Shown here piece by piece: positions 61,349 through 64,000 of a stretch of DNA of 64,000 bases. This stretch comes from Bdellovibrionaceae bacterium UBA1609 (GTDB lineage Bacteria > Bdellovibrionota > Bdellovibrionia > Bdellovibrionales > UBA1609). Within the stretch, counting starts at the first letter, position 1. Each line of letters begins with the position of its first letter. The notes beneath the pieces were generated by a model. That model saw only the letters and a program-made list of their open reading frames with translations, made no database searches and was not told the origin of the DNA. The stretch lies in assembly GCA_002321895.1 (NCBI GenBank), contig DCMZ01000017.1, positions 274,428-338,427 of the forward strand. Reading direction: 5' to 3'. The position numbers and the translations under genes were made by a program.

Positions 61349-61786
61349 TTACACCCCGTATTCTTTCGGCACTTCTAAGCCCATTGACTTAGCCGTTCCC
61401 GCAACTTGGTTCATAGCAGATTGGACGTCCACGCAGTTAAGATCAGGTAGTTTTGTCTCGGCGATCTCTTTAATTTGATCGTTTGAAACTTTGCCCACCT
61501 TATCTTTTTGCGGCATCTTCGATCCACTCTTTAGCTTCATTGATTTTTTTAGAAGTACAGATGTCGGCGGCGTTTTGGTAATGAAACTAAATGAACGATC
61601 TGCGAAGACAGTAATGATCACAGGTATAATGGTATCACCCATTTGCTGTGTTTTAGCATTAAACTGCTTACAGAAGTCCATAATGTTCACACCATGTTGT
61701 CCGAGCGCCGGTCCAACGGGAGGCGCTGGATTCGCTTTCCCTGCCGGTATCTGTAGCTTAATTTGTCCTGTTACTTTTTTAGCCAC
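61349..61786 (-). CDS. rplK: 50S ribosomal protein L11
   Basis: A 145-residue L11 (LQIPAGKANPAPPVGPALGQHGVNIMDFCKQFNAKT, TPPTSVLLKK). The start is GTG with AGGAG upstream. It binds the GTPase-associated centre of 23S rRNA. Confidence 0.98.
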   Translation of the reverse strand: MAKKVTGQIKLQIPAGKANPAPPVGPALGQHGVNIMDFCKQFNAKTQQMGDTIIPVIITVFADRSFSFITKTPPTSVLLKKSMKLKSGSKMPQKDKVGKVSNDQIKEIAETKLPDLNCVDVQSAMNQVAGTAKSMGLEVPKEYGV

Positions 61787-61831
61787 GTTCCCACTCCTGA
61801 TCAGTGTGTGTTTTTGTTAATAATATTACTA

Positions 61832-62374
61832 TCAAGTCTTTTCAACTTGGCCAAAATCCAACTCCACTGGAGTCGGTCGACCAAAAATACTCACGAGAAC
61901 CTTCACGCGAGCTTTCTCTTCATTTATTTCTTCAACGGTACCCGCAAAATTATTAAACGGACCGTCTGTTACCAACACTTCTTCCCCAATAGAGAAATCC
62001 GCTTTTGGCTTAGCCGTTTCAGCTCCCTCTTCCATCTGTTGAGTGACGCGCATCACTTCATCTTCAGGCACAGGGGTAGGCTTCGAACTCGAGTTAGTAC
62101 CACCACCAAGAAAACCAGTGATTTTTGACGTATCCTTAACAAGGTGCCACGTCTTCTCGCTCATAACCATGTTTACAAAAATATAACCCGGGAAAAACTT
62201 TTTAGTGCGGGACTGCTTTTTCCCTTTAACCATCTGAACCACTTGTTCAGCAGGGACAAGCACATCACCAAAAAGTTCTGCCATGTTGTGAGATCTAATA
62301 CGCTCTTCGAGAGCCGTCTTAGCCGTTTGCTCACAACTGGTTTGGACATTTACAATGTACCATTTCTTATCCAC
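61832..62374 (-). CDS. nusG: Transcription termination/antitermination factor NusG
   Basis: A 180-residue NusG. The NGN domain has KKWYIVNVQTSCEQTAKTAL and FFPGYIFVNMVM; a KOW domain (GEEVLVTDGPFNNFAGTVEEI) ends the protein. The start is GTG. It links RNA polymerase with Rho or ribosomes. It is 16 nt after secE. Confidence 0.98.
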   Translation of the reverse strand: MDKKWYIVNVQTSCEQTAKTALEERIRSHNMAELFGDVLVPAEQVVQMVKGKKQSRTKKFFPGYIFVNMVMSEKTWHLVKDTSKITGFLGGGTNSSSKPTPVPEDEVMRVTQQMEEGAETAKPKADFSIGEEVLVTDGPFNNFAGTVEEINEEKARVKVLVSIFGRPTPVELDFGQVEKT

Positions 62375-62390
62375 GAAACTTCGCCTTTAC

Positions 62391-62771
62391 TTACAAATTA
62401 ATAAACATCTTAACGAGGTTGCTCGACACAAAATCAAAAGCCCCTAAAACCAATCCAGAAATAACAAGCATTACACAACAAACAATTGTCATCGAATATG
62501 TGTCTTTCTGAGAGGGCCAAACCACTTTTTTAGTTTCAGTTACAACTTCATTAGAAAAAGGACCAACCTTAGGTTGGAACATTAAAAACAAGAACATAGC
62601 TGCAGCAGAACCCAGGGGAACAATATGCTGAAGCGCCTCATTGGCCCACAACCTTCCTATAGGACCAAAACTCACCGCAAGCGATTGAAAGACAACTAAA
62701 ACTACAAAATGAGTCAGAGCCGCCGCAACCAAGTATGCTGCTAAAATGATTTTTTTATTTTCTGCTTCCAC
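62391..62771 (-). CDS. secE: Preprotein translocase subunit SecE
   Basis: A 126-residue SecE of the long, three-span type. The last span follows the conserved EVVTETKKVVWPSQKDT stretch. GTG 62771 has GAGGT eight bases upstream; the TTG at 62777 nearly abuts it and is less likely. It begins between tRNA-Trp and nusG, the classical order. Confidence 0.95.
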   Translation of the reverse strand: MEAENKKIILAAYLVAAALTHFVVLVVFQSLAVSFGPIGRLWANEALQHIVPLGSAAAMFLFLMFQPKVGPFSNEVVTETKKVVWPSQKDTYSMTIVCCVMLVISGLVLGAFDFVSSNLVKMFINL

Positions 62772-62822
62772 GGACAATCACCTCTATTTTACGCTCTCTA
62801 AATGCCCCGCCTACCATTAAAT

Positions 62823-62899
62823 TGGCAGGGCAGGAGGGATTCGAACCCCCAACCTAATGATTTGGAGTCATTCGCTCTACCAATTAGAGCTACTGCCCT
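62823..62899 (-). tRNA. tRNA-Trp (anticodon CCA)
   Basis: On the minus strand AGGGCAG (5') pairs with CTGCCCT (3'), followed by discriminator G and an encoded CCA. The D arm is GCTC...GAGC, and the anticodon stem AATGA/TCATT holds loop CTCCAAA with CCA. The T arm has GGGGG-TTCGAAT-CCCTC. tRNA-Trp between tuf and secE is common in bacteria. Confidence 0.97.
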
Positions 62900-62980
62900 G
62901 CATTCAAAAAACGTCCACAGGTTCTCGCTTTTTTTCATGCCAAAGGCAAGTAAAAACACGAGATATTTAGATTTTAAGGC

Positions 62981-63008
62981 AAAAAAAAAGGAGCCTGATC
63001 TGGGCTCC
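62981..63008 (-). terminator. Intrinsic terminator of tuf
   Basis: GGAGCC (62990-62995) and GGCTCC (63003-63008) pair across seven bases. On the minus strand a run of nine T follows. It begins 20 nt after the tuf stop and separates tuf from tRNA-Trp. Confidence 0.9.
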
Positions 63009-63028
63009 TTTTTAACTAAATTACAAGA

Positions 63029-64000
63029 TTATTCGACGATATCAGTTACAACACCGGCGCCAACAGTTCGTCCACCTTCACGAATCGCGAAACGTAGCTC
63101 TTTTTCCATGGCGATAGGAGCAATCAAGTCCACTTCAAATTGAACACGATCTCCAGGCATAACCATCTCTGTTCCCTCAGCTAATTGACACACACCAGTA
63201 ACGTCAGTTGTTCTGAAGTAGAACTGTGGTCTGTATCCGTTAAAGAAAGGAGTGTGTCTTCCACCCTCTTCTTTTGTAAGAACATAAGCTTCTGCTTTAA
63301 ACTTCTTATGAGGCTTAATTGTTCCAGGAACAGCAAGAACCTGACCACGCTCAACGTCTTCTTTTTTAATACCACGAAGTAGACAGCCTGCGTTATCTCC
63401 AGCTTGGCCTTCATCAAGAAGCTTACGGAACATTTCAATTCCAGTAACGGTTGTTTTAGTGGTTTCTTTGATACCAACGATTTCAACTTCGTCACCCACT
63501 TTAACAATTCCACGCTCAATACGGCCAGTCACAACAGTACCACGACCAGAGATTGAGAAAACATCCTCAATTGGCATTAGGAAAGGCTTATCAGTGATAC
63601 GCTGAGGCTCAGGAATATAAGAATCACAAGCTTCCATAAGGTTCATAATAGCTTTATCAGCAATATCTGAGTTCTCACCCTCAAGAGCCTTTAATGCAGA
63701 ACCTTTAACGATTGGAATATCGTCTCCAGGGAATTCATATTTAGAAAGTAGCTCACGAATCTCTAGCTCAACAAGCTCTAGAAGTTCTTCGTCATCAACC
63801 ATATCCACTTTGTTCATGAATACAACGATAGCTGGAACACCAACCTGACGAGCAAGTAGGATGTGCTCACGAGTTTGCGGCATAGGGCCATCAGCAGCAG
63901 ATACAACAAGAATCGCTCCATCCATCTGAGCAGCACCAGTGATCATGTTTTTCACATAATCGGCGTGTCCAGGACAATCCACGTGCGCGTAGTGACGGTT
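63029..64000 (-). CDS. tuf: Elongation factor Tu, partial (N-terminus outside the window)
   Basis: The last ~323 residues of EF-Tu. G3 DCPGHADY, G4 NKVDMVD (usually NKCD) and G5 GSALKAL are visible, then domain II (GRGTVVTGRIERG) and domain III (YRPQFYFRTTDVTGVCQL, ending RTVGAGVVTDIVE). Some 70 N-terminal residues with the P-loop lie beyond base 64000. It has its own terminator. Confidence 0.98.
   Translation of the reverse strand, partial: NRHYAHVDCPGHADYVKNMITGAAQMDGAILVVSAADGPMPQTREHILLARQVGVPAIVVFMNKVDMVDDEELLELVELEIRELLSKYEFPGDDIPIVKGSALKALEGENSDIADKAIMNLMEACDSYIPEPQRITDKPFLMPIEDVFSISGRGTVVTGRIERGIVKVGDEVEIVGIKETTKTTVTGIEMFRKLLDEGQAGDNAGCLLRGIKKEDVERGQVLAVPGTIKPHKKFKAEAYVLTKEEGGRHTPFFNGYRPQFYFRTTDVTGVCQLAEGTEMVMPGDRVQFEVDLIAPIAMEKELRFAIREGGRTVGAGVVTDIVE

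Noticed and set aside
1..64000. Insertion sequences, prophage genes, CRISPR arrays
   Set aside because: No transposase, integrase, phage structural gene or regularly spaced repeat was seen; the only tandem repeat is the 80-bp one at 31541.

Overview
The window looks like a chromosomal piece of a Gram-negative, AT-rich bacterium, most likely a Bdellovibrionota (Bdellovibrio/Bacteriovorax-like) relative. The hints are the TIGR03545/TIGR03546 gene pair, secreted and outer-membrane proteins of unknown family, an O-antigen/capsule locus, three-helix SecE, and a complete but rearranged ribosomal/RNA polymerase block. The taxonomic call is inference; no rRNA is present.

Region 1 (1-22.1 kb) is a surface-polysaccharide locus read on both strands. 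It opens with a partial SDR epimerase and a histidine phosphatase, divergent from a striking fusion of an RmlD-like SDR to the phosphoribosyltransferase half of PurF, without the glutaminase but with all four presumptive Fe-S cysteines. Then come a methyltransferase, an AlgJ-like/AlgI-like O-acetylation pair, wecB, a NodB-type deacetylase, a CapK-like adenylate-forming enzyme, an FkbM methyltransferase, a Wzx-like flippase, an initiating polyprenyl glycosylphosphotransferase and galE. A gmd-fcl-colD set follows; the ColD-like enzyme carries His in place of the PLP lysine, pointing to GDP-colitose. Last are DprE1-like, DprE2-like and a HAD-UbiA fusion, together a likely polyprenylphosphoryl-arabinose route that starts from PRPP.

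Region 2 (22.3-33.3 kb) is mixed: the TIGR03546/TIGR03545 pair, two large exported proteins (one Cys-rich and of unknown family, one probably trypsin-like), divergent rmlB and rmlA without rmlC/rmlD, a small beta-barrel protein, an 80-bp tandem repeat, a threonine/serine dehydratase and a TlpA-like thioredoxin.

Region 3 (33.4-64 kb), entirely on the minus strand apart from one doubtful small ORF, carries the translation/transcription core. In transcription order: tuf (partial), tRNA-Trp, secE, nusG, rplKAJL, rpoBC, rpsLG, a lipoprotein gene, fusA, the S10/spc/alpha genes from rpsJ to rplQ, with adk after secY. rplX, rpsN, infA, map and rpsD are missing from their usual places. An L10 leader RNA, an rplL-rpoB hairpin and several intrinsic terminators punctuate the block. 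A paired inverted DnaA-box palindrome lies just beyond its end. GTG and TTG starts are frequent, including TTG for rpoA and rpoC.
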